From Salidesulfovibrio onnuriiensis (GTDB lineage Bacteria > Desulfobacterota > Desulfovibrionia > Desulfovibrionales > Desulfovibrionaceae), in NCBI RefSeq assembly GCF_008001235.1, contig NZ_CP040751.1, positions 2,029,001 to 2,093,000 on the forward strand: 64,000 bases of DNA, given 5' to 3'. The translations under genes were made by a program, and so were the position numbers. Each line of letters opens with the position of its first letter. The stretch's first letter is position 1. Positions 24,199-36,077 of this stretch are shown here, piece after piece. The notes under the pieces were generated by a model. The model saw nothing but the letters and a program-made list of their open reading frames with translations, made no database searches and had not been told where the DNA came from.

Positions 24199-24237
24199 TG
24201 TAGGCGGGTGGATTACATGTGTAGGCGGAATCCTACA
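24199..24237. promoter_or_regulatory. Two tandem dyads, TGTAGGCGG repeated at 21 bp
   Basis: TGTAGGCGG occurs at 24199-24207 and 24220-24228, exactly 21 bp (two helical turns) apart. The second is part of a perfect dyad, TGTAGG-N6-CCTACA (24220-24237). The first is part of a weaker TGTA-N11-TACA (24199-24217). They lie just upstream of the -10 box of the HD-GYP gene and just after the LuxR-type gene, whose product is the natural candidate binder. Confidence 0.55.
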
Positions 24238-24253
24238 GATGCAGGAAGAACTC

Positions 24254-25741
24254 CTAGAAGACGAGGCCGGCATGGGTGGCGTAGCGAACCAGGTCCGCCT
24301 CGCTTTCGATGCCGATCTTGCTCATGGCCCTGCGCTTGTACGTGGAAACGGTCTTGGGGCTCAGGCCCATGTTTTGGGCGATGGCCGTGGGGCTGGTGCC
24401 CGAGGCGAGCTGGATGACCACCTGCAGCTCCCGCTTGGAAAGGCCCAGGGCGGCCGGGTGGATGAAATGACCCGGCTGCAGCGGCGTGCTCCGGCTGGTG
24501 GCGATGAGCTGCTTGGAGCTTTCCCTGGCCACGCCCAGCTTGTCCTGGAGGATGTCGCACTTGGAAAGTTCCAGGCTGAGACGCTCGGTCACCTCCAGCA
24601 GGGTGGCCTTGCGTTCCAGGATCTGCTCCTCCAGCTGGCGCTGGATGGAAACGTAGTCCACCTCGGCCTTCTTGCGTTGCGTCACGTCTCGGATGTTGGC
24701 CAGCAGCAGGGTGGAGGAACGGACGGCTAGGCCCCGGAGAAAAACCTCCACGTCCAGCTTGCTGTTGTCGTCCATGCGCCTGGCGCAGCATTCGAAGAAG
24801 CAGGGGGAACCGTCCAGGGCGCTGCGGATGTCCTCCCGGAAGGCCGCACCCTCCCTGCTTCCGCTGCAGATCAGGCTGTCGATTCTCTGAGCCTTGGCTT
24901 CCTCTTCCGTGCAGCCGAACATGTCCAGCATGCGCTTGTTGACCTGGATGATGTTGCGTTCGGCGTCGAACAGGAGAATGGCGTCGTAGGAATTATCCAC
25001 AATGGCCGCGAGCAGGTTCTCGGATTCCTGTATCTTTTCATGGGCCTGCTTGGCCTCGGTGATGTCTTCGGCCATGAAGAAGACAGTGGTGCCGGAAGTC
25101 ATGGCCGTGGTGGTCTTCCAGACAATGTCCCCGGTGACGGTTTCATTGCGGCAGACGTCGTCGCCGGAAACGATGGACCGGGTGATGACCTTGCGCCAGT
25201 TGGTGGGGCAGATGTCGCCGCTGCAGATCTGGCCAGGGGCAAATCCCAGGGCCGCCGCCGCCGTGTTTGCCGAAAGGATGCGCATGGTTCGGGCGTCGAG
25301 GAGCAGGGCGGGATGCGGCAGCCCCTTGAGGATGTGCCCCAGCACGATCTGGCCGGTCTTCATTTCCTTTTTCAGGGCCACGGTCTGGAGGATGCGGTCC
25401 AGGAGCGGGGCCAGTTCGTTTTCCAGGAGTTCCGGGATGACGCAGTTGGTCACCCCCGCCTCCACGGCCTGGGCATAGATGGCGGCGTCGAACGCGTCGG
25501 CCAGCATGACGATCTCCACTTCCGGGTCGATGGAGTGCACGGCCCGGCTGACCTCGATGCCGCTCATGCGGGGCAGGTCGAATTCCGTGATGATCAGGTC
25601 CGGGGAATAGCGGCTGAAGGCGAAGACCGCCTCCTGGCCGTCGTTGACCTCCTGGATCATGGCGTTGGGCGGCAGGGCCTGGTGGATGCCGTGGCGGGCG
25701 ATGTCGCCTTTGTGGATGAGCAGAATCCTCAGCTGGTCCAT
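24254..25741 (-). CDS. Pseudo-receiver, PAS, LuxR-type transcription regulator
   Basis: A 495-residue protein. The N-terminal receiver-like domain (about 1-118) lacks the acidic pocket (ILLIHKGD in place of VDD) and has Glu53 at the phospho-acceptor site (IITEFDLPRMSG). Two PAS-type domains follow (about 125-240 and 245-365), then a coiled coil (about 365-415) and a LuxR/NarL helix-turn-helix (LSKRELQVVIQLASGTSPTAIAQNMGLSPKTVSTYKRR, about 430-470). Such a protein likely responds to a PAS ligand or partner rather than to phosphorylation. It starts 14 bases after the stop of the EAL-HDOD gene. The dyads at 24199-24237, just after its stop, are possible binding sites. Confidence 0.85.
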   Translation of the reverse strand: MDQLRILLIHKGDIARHGIHQALPPNAMIQEVNDGQEAVFAFSRYSPDLIITEFDLPRMSGIEVSRAVHSIDPEVEIVMLADAFDAAIYAQAVEAGVTNCVIPELLENELAPLLDRILQTVALKKEMKTGQIVLGHILKGLPHPALLLDARTMRILSANTAAAALGFAPGQICSGDICPTNWRKVITRSIVSGDDVCRNETVTGDIVWKTTTAMTSGTTVFFMAEDITEAKQAHEKIQESENLLAAIVDNSYDAILLFDAERNIIQVNKRMLDMFGCTEEEAKAQRIDSLICSGSREGAAFREDIRSALDGSPCFFECCARRMDDNSKLDVEVFLRGLAVRSSTLLLANIRDVTQRKKAEVDYVSIQRQLEEQILERKATLLEVTERLSLELSKCDILQDKLGVARESSKQLIATSRSTPLQPGHFIHPAALGLSKRELQVVIQLASGTSPTAIAQNMGLSPKTVSTYKRRAMSKIGIESEADLVRYATHAGLVF

Positions 25742-25755
25742 GTCTGTTCCGTATC

Positions 25756-27000
25756 TTAGAGAATGTTTCCGTAGAAGTTGTTCACCCAGTTGAGGGCGTC
25801 ATAATAGCTCTTGGCCACTTGGATCATGTCCAGCCCCAGTTCCTTGATCAGCGCGTCCACGTCGTTCCAGTTTCCTTCCTCGAAGGCGATGGCCAGTTCG
25901 AGCCACTTGTATTGTTTTCCGCTTTTCTTGACGAGCTGTTTCTTGAAATTTTCGGACAGGGCGATGTGCTTGACCACTTCCTGCATGGGGACCTGGAAGA
26001 TGGTGTCCAGCAGGGAAAGGATGCCCAGGATGAAGAGGTCGTCTGCGTCTGCACCCGCCCCCGTGTGGGTCGCGGCCACGTTCTTCAGAAAGAACCCGCG
26101 CACCGCCGAGGCCATGAACAGTTCATTGCCCAGCCCGGTCTCGGAATCCGTCAGGATGATCATGAACAGCAGGTTCTTGATCTTCTGCCATCCCAGCAGG
26201 GCAATGGCGTGCTTGATGGTCGTGATCTTGTTGCCAAGCCCGAAATAGGGGGAGTTGATGTAGAAGAGAACCCGGTAGGTCAGGGCCGGGTCCATTTCGA
26301 TGATGCGCGCCAGCTTGTCGAAGTCAGGATCATTTTCCTTCAGGAATTCCAGCAGGTTGAGACGAGATAGCTCGGAGGTGGTGAACCGTTTCCCGAGCAC
26401 TATCTCGGGTTCCTTGAAGAAGAAGCCCTGGAAAAAATCGAATCCCTGCTCCCTGGCGAGCTGGAACTGGGCCCTGCTTTCCACCCGTTTTGCCAGGCAG
26501 CTGCATTGGTGCTGTTCGGCCATGGCCGTGAGCCTGGCGCTTTGTTCCCGGTCCGCGCCCAGCATGTCGATGATGAAGATGTCCGCCATGCGGTAGATGG
26601 AATCCATGGCTTCATCGCCGCTGAAGTCGTCCACGGCGATGATCAGGTTCGCGCTTCGGATCTCCCCGAGGGCTTCCATGAAGTCCTGGTCCAGGGTCAT
26701 GTCTTCCCTGATCTGGACCACGGAGCCCGGCACGAAGGCCAGGGGCATGCGTTCGCGGATGGCCCGTTCCGAATAGTTGACGAAAAGCCGCTTCCGGGAC
26801 TGCGGCCGGTCCGCGCAGAACAGGGCGTTGGCAATGACGTGCAGGGTCGCCATGTGGTCGTCGGAAAACTGCGCGGCGGTGTCGTCCACCGAAGCGCGGT
26901 AGAGCAGTTCGTAGCCCACGATCTTTTTCGCGGCGTCGAATATGGGCTGGCGGCCCACGTAGGTGAGCGCCCCCAGAGAGTCGAAGTCGGCTGTCGTCAT
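25756..27000 (-). CDS. EAL-HDOD (YuxH/CdgJ-type) signalling protein
   Basis: A 414-residue protein with an N-terminal EAL-like domain (about 15-205; GRQPIFDAAKKIVGYELLYR) and a C-terminal HDOD domain (about 205-400; SELSRLNLLEFL, FYINSPYFGL, IKHAIALLGWQKIKNLL). In the EAL part the catalytic signature is replaced by YELLYR, as in CdgJ-like proteins that lack phosphodiesterase activity and regulate motility or biofilm formation. It heads a minus-strand operon with the receiver-PAS-LuxR gene and perhaps the HD-GYP gene. A good sigma-70 promoter lies upstream with a 144-base leader. It is probably a scaffold in cyclic di-GMP signalling. Confidence 0.88.
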   Translation of the reverse strand: MTTADFDSLGALTYVGRQPIFDAAKKIVGYELLYRASVDDTAAQFSDDHMATLHVIANALFCADRPQSRKRLFVNYSERAIRERMPLAFVPGSVVQIREDMTLDQDFMEALGEIRSANLIIAVDDFSGDEAMDSIYRMADIFIIDMLGADREQSARLTAMAEQHQCSCLAKRVESRAQFQLAREQGFDFFQGFFFKEPEIVLGKRFTTSELSRLNLLEFLKENDPDFDKLARIIEMDPALTYRVLFYINSPYFGLGNKITTIKHAIALLGWQKIKNLLFMIILTDSETGLGNELFMASAVRGFFLKNVAATHTGAGADADDLFILGILSLLDTIFQVPMQEVVKHIALSENFKKQLVKKSGKQYKWLELAIAFEEGNWNDVDALIKELGLDMIQVAKSYYDALNWVNNFYGNIL

Positions 27001-27099
27001 CTTCCCACCCGAGCAAGCACGGCTCCAGCGATGGATGAAAGCCTTTCCCTCCCAGTAAAGGCCCCTTCCACAGGGAACGTTGGTACGGGACTGAACCGT

Positions 27100-27132
27100 G
27101 GTCTGCCCCTGCGGGGCGCGGCTGTTCAGACC
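27100..27132 (-). other. Structured leader hairpin of the EAL-HDOD operon
   Basis: Within the predicted 5' leader, GGTCTG (27100-27105) pairs with CAGACC (27127-27132), enclosing CCCC-TGC-GGGG (27106-27116). It is not a recognised riboswitch; in particular no GEMM (cyclic di-GMP) motif is visible. Confidence 0.4.
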
Positions 27133-27150
27133 CAGTTAAACAGATGTATG

Positions 27151-27179
27151 ACTATAGCTGGAAGCAGGGGAGATGACAA
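27151..27179 (-). promoter_or_regulatory. Sigma-70-type promoter of the EAL-HDOD operon
   Basis: On the minus strand TTGTCA (27179-27174), a 17-bp spacer and TATAGT (27156-27151) make a near-consensus housekeeping promoter. Transcription would start near 27144, giving a leader of about 144 bases. Confidence 0.65.
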
Positions 27180-27252
27180 ACCCGAATTCGAAATAGTGTG
27201 GTCCGATCATGCGGATTTTTCAGGAAGCCCGGCCGGGGATGTGGAAAAAGAA

Positions 27253-27274
27253 GGGGGAGGTGCAGCCCTCCCCC
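27253..27274 (-). terminator. Rho-independent terminator of the glycine-zipper gene
   Basis: On the minus strand GGGGGAGG (27274-27267) pairs with CCTCCCCC (27260-27253) and is followed by TTCTTTTT. It lies just after the stop at 27282. Confidence 0.88.
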
Positions 27275-27281
27275 GGAATCA

Positions 27282-27722
27282 CTATTGCTTGATGCGCCAT
27301 TCCCCATTGGAATCGCGGTAGGCCTTGGCCATGATCTTGTCGCCGTCCGGGCCGTTTTCGCTGATGACCACGTCGCGGTAAACACGGTCTTCCTGCACGT
27401 AGGGTGCGGAAGGCGTGGCCGAGTAGCTTCTGCCCGTGTCCGGGTTGGTCCAGGAATGGGCAACGTCGCTTTTGCCTGTTTCCAAAGCGTTCTGGACCTG
27501 CTTTTCGTCGTGTTTGTCCCATTCATTGCCGATGATGTAGCCCATGAGCAGGCCGACGCCCGCGCCGATGGCCGCACCGGAAACCTTGTTGTTGAAGGTC
27601 AGGGCGCCGATGGTTGCGCCTGCCAGCGCGCCGATCCCGGCCCCCTGCTGTGCCTTGTTGGCGCAGCCGTACCCGGCGGCGAGGAAGCTGACCAACATGA
27701 GGGCAACTATGGTTTTTTTCAT
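27282..27722 (-). CDS. Glycine-zipper outer-envelope protein, probable lipoprotein
   Basis: A 146-residue exported protein. The N-terminus MKKTIVALMLVSFLAAGYGCANK resembles a lipoprotein signal with Cys20, though GYGC is an imperfect lipobox. A glycine-zipper segment follows (GAGIGALAGATIGALTF and GAAIGAGVGLLMGYIIG, about 28-65), as in the YMGG/Rick_17kDa/2TM glycine-zipper families. The C-terminal 75 residues are soluble. Such proteins are envelope components of unclear role, and some are stress-induced. ATG 27722 follows CCGGAGGAATGAC. It is monocistronic, divergent from the lactate sensor kinase, and has its own terminator. Confidence 0.8.
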   Translation of the reverse strand: MKKTIVALMLVSFLAAGYGCANKAQQGAGIGALAGATIGALTFNNKVSGAAIGAGVGLLMGYIIGNEWDKHDEKQVQNALETGKSDVAHSWTNPDTGRSYSATPSAPYVQEDRVYRDVVISENGPDGDKIMAKAYRDSNGEWRIKQ

Positions 27723-27786
27723 GTCATTCCTCCGGAAAAGGGATTAACGTTTCAGAATAATCCTATGGCAGATGGCGTCTTTTTTG

Positions 27787-27798
27787 TACAGGCCTGTA
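27787..27798. promoter_or_regulatory. Perfect 12-bp palindrome in a divergent promoter region
   Basis: TACAGGCCTGTA stands between the glycine-zipper gene (minus) and the sensor kinase gene (plus), flanked by T-runs on the left and right of the plus strand. It is a plausible operator; no binder is identified. Confidence 0.35.
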
Positions 27799-27907
27799 TA
27801 GCTTTTTTACTCGTGTTTACACTTCTGCCAACGTCCGTTTTTTTGCATTCTGCGCCGAGTGCTGGTATCGGGCTGTTCCGTGAGAGCAAAAAAACAAGAA
27901 GAATCCC

Positions 27908-30535
27908 ATGCGTGCACTTAAGATAATCCTTGCGTCCATCCTGCTTTTGGCCCTGGCGGTGTCCCCGTCCCTGGCCCAGAAGAGCAAGAAGAAGGTCCTG
28001 TACCTCAACTCGTACCATCACGGATACCGCTGGTCCGACGCCATCCGGGAGGGCATCACCTCGGTGCTGGACACCAGCGAGATGACCATCGAGCTCCAGA
28101 CCGAGTACATGGACGCCAAGAAGTACAACTACGAATACATCACCGACAAGCTGCGGACCCTGTACCGGGATAAGTTCCTGGGCGAGAAGTTCGACGTCAT
28201 CATCGTTTCGGACAATGACGCCTTCAATTTTATCCGCCAGATGCGCGATGAACTTTTTCGGGGCGTTCCTGTGGTCTTCTGCGGGGTCAACGAGTTCGCC
28301 GGTCCCCTGGAGCCGGGCATCACCGGTCTGGTGGAATCTCCTCCCCTGGTGGAGACCCTGGATGTGGCCCTGAAGCTGCTCCCGAACAAGAAGCGCGTGG
28401 TGGTGGTCAGCGACGAATCCACTGCCGGGCGCAGCATCCGGCGGCAGGTGGAGGCCATTGAGCCCGTGTTTCGGGGGCGGCTCGCCTTTGATTACTGGAC
28501 CGGGCTGAGCCTGGGCCGGATCCTGACCAAGGTGCGCGACCTGCCCGAGGACACCTTTCTCTTTTTCGTGCCCATGTACCAGAACGTGGACGGCCGGTTC
28601 TACACGGCCGAGGAGGTCATGGCCGAAATCTACAAGTACAGCAACGTGCCGCTGTTCAGTTCCTGGGAATTTCTGCTGGGGCAGGGCAGCGTGGGCGGCA
28701 AGCTTATCTCCGGGGTGGAGCACGGTCGGGAGGCCGCGCGTATGGCCCTGGACATCCTGCGCGGAGCCGACGTCAACGCCATGCCCGTGGTGGACAGCAC
28801 GGAGGGCTCCTACTGGTTCGATTACGACGTGCTGCGGCGGCTGGATATTTCCGAGGCGCGCCTGCCCGGCGGCAGCCGGCTCATCCATGCGCCCAAGGCC
28901 TTTTACGAGCTGCCCAAGGAATTGTTCTGGACCATCATCTGCAGCCTGGGGCTGCTGCTGATCAGCACGGTTTTTCTCGTCTCCAACATTCACGAGCGCA
29001 AGCGGGTCGAGAAGAAGATCATGGACCAGCTCTCCTTTCTGGAGATCCTCATGGACACCATCCCCCAGTTGGTGTGCTGGAAGGACGAGCGGCAGCGCTA
29101 TCTGGGTGCCAACAGGGCCTTCACCGATTTCTTTGGCCTGGAAAAGCCCAGCAGCATCGTTTCCAAGAGCGACCTGGTCCTGCTGGACCACACCCGCGAA
29201 TACGCGGAATGGGCCAACTCCCTGGACCGCGAGGTCTTCCGGACCAAGAAGCCGGTCCGCAAGGCCCGCACCAAGGTCGAGGACCGCTTCGGCAACACGG
29301 TCTGGCTGGAGATCACCAAGGTGCCGCTGTTCGACCGGCTCGGCGACGTGGTCGGCACCCTGAGCACGGCCGAGAACATCACCAAGGAACGCAGCCTGGA
29401 AAAGCAGCTCATCCAGTCCCAGAAGATGGAGGCCATCGGCACCCTGGCCGGCGGCATCGCCCATGACTTCAACAATATCCTGACCTCCATCATCAACTCC
29501 ACCGAGCTGGCCATCGGCGACGTCGATCCCGAATCCGTGACCCACAAGGACATGGAGCGCGTGCTCAAGGCCGCGCAGCGCGGGGGCAACGTGGTCAAGC
29601 AGATCCTGGCCTTCAGCCGTCCCTCCCAGGAAGGGTTCAAGCCCACGGATCTGGGCGATCTGCTCTACGAGGTGCTCGGCCTGGTCAAGGCCTCCCTGCC
29701 GCGCAACATTCAGATCAAGACCGACGTCCAGCCCGGCCTGGGCATGGTCAACGCCGACCCCACCCAGCTGCACCAGGTGGTGCTCAACCTGTGCACCAAC
29801 ACCTTCCAGTCCCTGCGCAAGTCCGGGGGCGTGCTGGAGGTGCAGCTGAGCGAGGTGGAGATGGGTCTGGAGGAGGCGCGCATCCGGAACCTGCGGCCGG
29901 ACACCTACCTGAAGATGTGCATCAGCGACGACGGGCCGGGCATTCCCGCGGAAATCATCGACAAGATCTTCGACCCGTTCTTCACCACCAAGGACAAGAC
30001 CGAAGGCACGGGGCTGGGCCTGGCCGTTGTCCACGGCATCGTCAAGGGCCACAACGGCTCCATCGTGGTCAGCAGCACGCCTTGGGAGCGCACCTCCTTC
30101 GAGATATACCTGCCCAAGAACGAGGCCCTGGACGAATCCGGGGCCATCCCGCTGCACAAGCTGGCCCCGGGCATGGGGCGCATCCTGTTCGTGGAGGACG
30201 ACGAGGACCAGCTGCACACCACGCCGCGCATTCTGGAGAGCCTGGGGTACGACGTGGTCGCCACCAGCGATCCCATGGAGGTGGTGGGCATGGTGGCCCG
30301 CGATCCGTATATCTTCGACTTGGTCATCACCGACTTCGACATGCCCGACACCAACGGGGTGGAGTTGGCCCTGAGCCTGCAGGAAAACGCGCCGCATCTT
30401 CCGGTCATGCTGGTTTCCGGCCGGGAGGACGCCGCCACCGCCGCCTCGCGTTTGAAAAATATCAAGCGGGTTGTTATCAAGCCCTACAACAAGAACATCA
30501 TCGCCGAAGCCATTGAAGCCGTGCTCGGCAATTAA
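27908..30535 (+). CDS. Hybrid histidine kinase with ABC-substrate-binding sensor domain
   Basis: An 875-residue membrane sensor. It has a signal peptide (1-23), a periplasmic ABC-transporter substrate-binding-like domain (about 28-325; VLYLNSYHHGYRWSD), one membrane helix (about 338-360), a PAS domain (about 370-490), a HisKA domain with phospho-acceptor His519 in GGIAHDFNNILT, a HATPase (about 620-735; DDGPGIPAE, GTGLGLAVV), and a C-terminal receiver (about 757-870) with Asp808 in ITDFDMPDTNG. The sigma-54 response regulator follows after 12 bases, and the lactate/pyruvate genes follow that. In Desulfovibrio vulgaris a kinase and LorR occupy the same place. It is probably the sensor for lactate or pyruvate; the ligand is inferred. 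Confidence 0.9.
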   Translation: MRALKIILASILLLALAVSPSLAQKSKKKVLYLNSYHHGYRWSDAIREGITSVLDTSEMTIELQTEYMDAKKYNYEYITDKLRTLYRDKFLGEKFDVIIVSDNDAFNFIRQMRDELFRGVPVVFCGVNEFAGPLEPGITGLVESPPLVETLDVALKLLPNKKRVVVVSDESTAGRSIRRQVEAIEPVFRGRLAFDYWTGLSLGRILTKVRDLPEDTFLFFVPMYQNVDGRFYTAEEVMAEIYKYSNVPLFSSWEFLLGQGSVGGKLISGVEHGREAARMALDILRGADVNAMPVVDSTEGSYWFDYDVLRRLDISEARLPGGSRLIHAPKAFYELPKELFWTIICSLGLLLISTVFLVSNIHERKRVEKKIMDQLSFLEILMDTIPQLVCWKDERQRYLGANRAFTDFFGLEKPSSIVSKSDLVLLDHTREYAEWANSLDREVFRTKKPVRKARTKVEDRFGNTVWLEITKVPLFDRLGDVVGTLSTAENITKERSLEKQLIQSQKMEAIGTLAGGIAHDFNNILTSIINSTELAIGDVDPESVTHKDMERVLKAAQRGGNVVKQILAFSRPSQEGFKPTDLGDLLYEVLGLVKASLPRNIQIKTDVQPGLGMVNADPTQLHQVVLNLCTNTFQSLRKSGGVLEVQLSEVEMGLEEARIRNLRPDTYLKMCISDDGPGIPAEIIDKIFDPFFTTKDKTEGTGLGLAVVHGIVKGHNGSIVVSSTPWERTSFEIYLPKNEALDESGAIPLHKLAPGMGRILFVEDDEDQLHTTPRILESLGYDVVATSDPMEVVGMVARDPYIFDLVITDFDMPDTNGVELALSLQENAPHLPVMLVSGREDAATAASRLKNIKRVVIKPYNKNIIAEAIEAVLGN

Positions 30536-30547
30536 CGGAGTTTTGAA

Positions 30548-31990
30548 TTGTCCAAGGTTCTGATCATCGATGACGATCCGCAGGTATGCGAGACCATTGA
30601 AAGCCTGGTGACCCGCCAGTCCCACGAGGCCGTTTCGGCCCAGACTCTGACGCGGGGGCTGGAAAAGCTGAACGAGGGCGGGGTGGACGTGGTCTTCCTG
30701 GACGTGCGTCTGCCCGACGGCAACGGCATGGACATCCTGCCCGACATCGCCGGGCGCACCGACGCGCCCGAGGTGATCATCCTCACGGGCAAGGGCGACC
30801 CGGACGGGGCCGAGCTGGCCATCCAGCAGGGCGTCTGGGACTACCTGCTCAAGCCGTCCTCGGTGCGCGAGATCACCCTGACCCTGGGCCGGGCCCTCAA
30901 GTACCGCGACCAGAAATTCGGCCAGGCCGCCCGGGATGCCCTGAACCTGGACAAGGTGGTGGGGGAGAGCGCGGCCATGAAGGCAGTGTTCCGGCTCATG
31001 GCCCAGGCCGCCGGTTCGGACACCAACGTGCTCATTTCCGGGGAAACCGGCACGGGCAAGGAACTCATGGCCCGGACCATCCACAGGAACAGCGCGCGCG
31101 CCGAAGAGGAATTCGTGGTCGTGGACTGTGCGTCCCTTACGGAATCCCTGGTGGAATCCACGCTGTTCGGCCACAAGAAGGGCTCCTTCACCGGCGCGCA
31201 GTCCGACCAGATCGGGCTGGTCAAGCTGGCGGACAAGGGCACCCTGTTTCTGGACGAGGTGGGCGAAATGCCTCTTTCCCTGCAGAAGTCGTTCTTGCGC
31301 GTGCTGCAGGAGCGCACCTTCCGGCCGGTGGGCGATTCCAAGGAGCAGACCAGCAATTTCCGGCTCATTTCCGCCACCAACCGCAATCTGGACGCCATGG
31401 TGGAAAAGGGCGAATTCCGCAGCGACCTGCTGTTCAGGCTCAAGACCTTTTCCATGCACCTGCCTCCGCTGCGGCAGCGCCTGGAAGACCTGCGCACCCT
31501 GAACCTTTTTCAGGTCTCCAAGCTGTGCCGCAAGTACGGAATTCCGGAAAAGGGGTTCGGCTCGGATTTTCTTTCCACACTGGAGAGCTATGACTGGCCG
31601 GGCAACGTGCGCGAGCTGTTCAATATCCTGGAGCGTGCCGTGGTGGCCGCAGGTGAGGAAAAAACCCTGTATTCCATGCACTTGCCCCGCGACCTGCGCA
31701 TCAAGGTGGCCCGCGAGCAGGTCCGCAAGATCACCGGTTCGGACGTGGAGGCCACCGGCGAGGACATGCCGATTGCCGAGGGGGCCCGCAGAATAGGGCA
31801 GGAGATCTTCAGCGAGATCTTCGACCACCAGCTTCCGGCCCTGCGCGAGTTCAAGTCCATGGCCGAAAAGGCCTACCTCAGCGAGCTCATCCGCCAGTGC
31901 GGAAGCGATACCGCCGAGGTTCTCAAGGTCTCGGGTCTGTCCCGTTCCCATTTTTACGCCCTGCTCAAGAAGTACAGCATTTCCATGTAG
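30548..31990 (+). CDS. lorR: Sigma-54-dependent response regulator, LorR-like
   Basis: A 480-residue NtrC-type activator. The receiver (1-115) has IIDDD and the acceptor Asp in FLDVRLPDG. The AAA+ domain (about 135-370) has Walker A GETGTGKE, the sigma-54-contact loop GSFTGAQ (in place of GAFTGA), and Walker B TLFLDEVGEMP. A Fis-type helix-turn-helix ends the protein (VLKVSGLSRSHFYALLKKY). The start is TTG 30548 with CGGAG upstream. Its position directly before the pyruvate and lactate genes, with a -24/-12 promoter in front of them, matches LorR, the activator of the lactate operon in D. vulgaris. Its last five codons are tandemly duplicated after the stop. Confidence 0.88.
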   Translation: MSKVLIIDDDPQVCETIESLVTRQSHEAVSAQTLTRGLEKLNEGGVDVVFLDVRLPDGNGMDILPDIAGRTDAPEVIILTGKGDPDGAELAIQQGVWDYLLKPSSVREITLTLGRALKYRDQKFGQAARDALNLDKVVGESAAMKAVFRLMAQAAGSDTNVLISGETGTGKELMARTIHRNSARAEEEFVVVDCASLTESLVESTLFGHKKGSFTGAQSDQIGLVKLADKGTLFLDEVGEMPLSLQKSFLRVLQERTFRPVGDSKEQTSNFRLISATNRNLDAMVEKGEFRSDLLFRLKTFSMHLPPLRQRLEDLRTLNLFQVSKLCRKYGIPEKGFGSDFLSTLESYDWPGNVRELFNILERAVVAAGEEKTLYSMHLPRDLRIKVAREQVRKITGSDVEATGEDMPIAEGARRIGQEIFSEIFDHQLPALREFKSMAEKAYLSELIRQCGSDTAEVLKVSGLSRSHFYALLKKYSISM

Positions 31991-32005
31991 AGCATTTCCA
32001 TGTAG
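31976..32005 (+). repeat. 15-bp perfect tandem duplication over the lorR stop
   Basis: AGCATTTCCATGTAG occurs at 31976-31990, encoding the last codons SISM and the stop, and again at 31991-32005. The unit is a whole number of codons, so readthrough would add the same four residues and another stop. It looks like a recent replication slip without effect. Confidence 0.85.
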
Positions 32006-32025
32006 ATCATTCCTCGATCCGTTCG

Positions 32026-32068
32026 AAAAACGGTCCCGTGCATTTCAGATGCGTGGGGCCGTTTTTTT
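32026..32068 (+). terminator. Rho-independent terminator of the sensor/regulator operon
   Basis: AAAAACGG-CCC pairs with GGG-CCGTTTTT, with an inner TGCAT/ATGCG pairing, followed by seven T (32062-32068). It isolates the regulatory genes from the pyruvate/lactate genes. Confidence 0.88.
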
Positions 32069-32094
32069 GCTGTTTTGTCACCAGAAAAATTTGT

Positions 32095-32110
32095 GTCTGA
32101 TTTTTCAGAC
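32095..32110 (+). promoter_or_regulatory. Perfect dyad, candidate activator site 1
   Basis: GTCTGA-TTTT-TCAGAC is a perfect 16-bp dyad about 200 bases upstream of the -24/-12 promoter, the usual distance for a sigma-54 enhancer site. It shares the GTCTG core with the site at 32203-32220. LorR is the likely binder. Confidence 0.6.
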
Positions 32111-32202
32111 TTATTTTTAATTAATAAAATCAGCATATTATCTTCACATACTTTTGTGACTGATTGTCTGTCCGTTTTCCTGTCACCCATTCTTCATCCT
32201 TC

Positions 32203-32220
32203 TGTCTGTTTTTTCGGACA
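32203..32220 (+). promoter_or_regulatory. Imperfect dyad, candidate activator site 2
   Basis: TGTCTG-N6 (all T)-CGGACA is a dyad with one mismatch, about 90-105 bases upstream of the promoter. A further half-site GTCTG lies at 32166-32170. Together with the dyad at 32095 they fit cooperative binding of an NtrC-type activator. Confidence 0.55.
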
Positions 32221-32280
32221 ATTCTCCTGTTTCGCATGGTCGCATCCAACGGCTGTTTTAATGGTATGACATTGTATTAA

Positions 32281-35946
<3,666 letters not shown>

Positions 35947-35967
35947 ACATAAAAAATAATCCATGAC

Positions 35968-36014
35968 ACCGCCGGGCCGGGGTAGATTTGCGGTCTCCCC
36001 GGCCCAAAGGCGGT
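35968..36014 (+). terminator. Intercistronic hairpin between por and lactate permease
   Basis: ACCGCC (35968-35973) and GGGCCGGGG (35974-35982) pair with CCCCGGCCC (35997-36005) and GGCGGT (36009-36014), with only an AAA bulge. No T-run follows, so it more likely attenuates transcription or protects the por message from 3' decay than ends the operon. Confidence 0.7.
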
Positions 36015-36077
36015 GATGGAATATATCAGGCAAAGGTGACGTAGGTTTTATTTCAACATTTTGAGGAGGAGTGTCGA

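Noticed and set aside
27000-27150. Possible cyclic di-GMP (GEMM) riboswitch in the EAL-HDOD leader
   Set aside because: The leader has hairpins, but none of the conserved GEMM loop and receptor sequences can be found.
27752-31951. A very long open frame (about 1400 codons) on the minus strand
   Set aside because: It lies opposite the sensor kinase and lorR, whose domains are unmistakable. Long antisense frames are common in GC-rich genes with G/C third positions.
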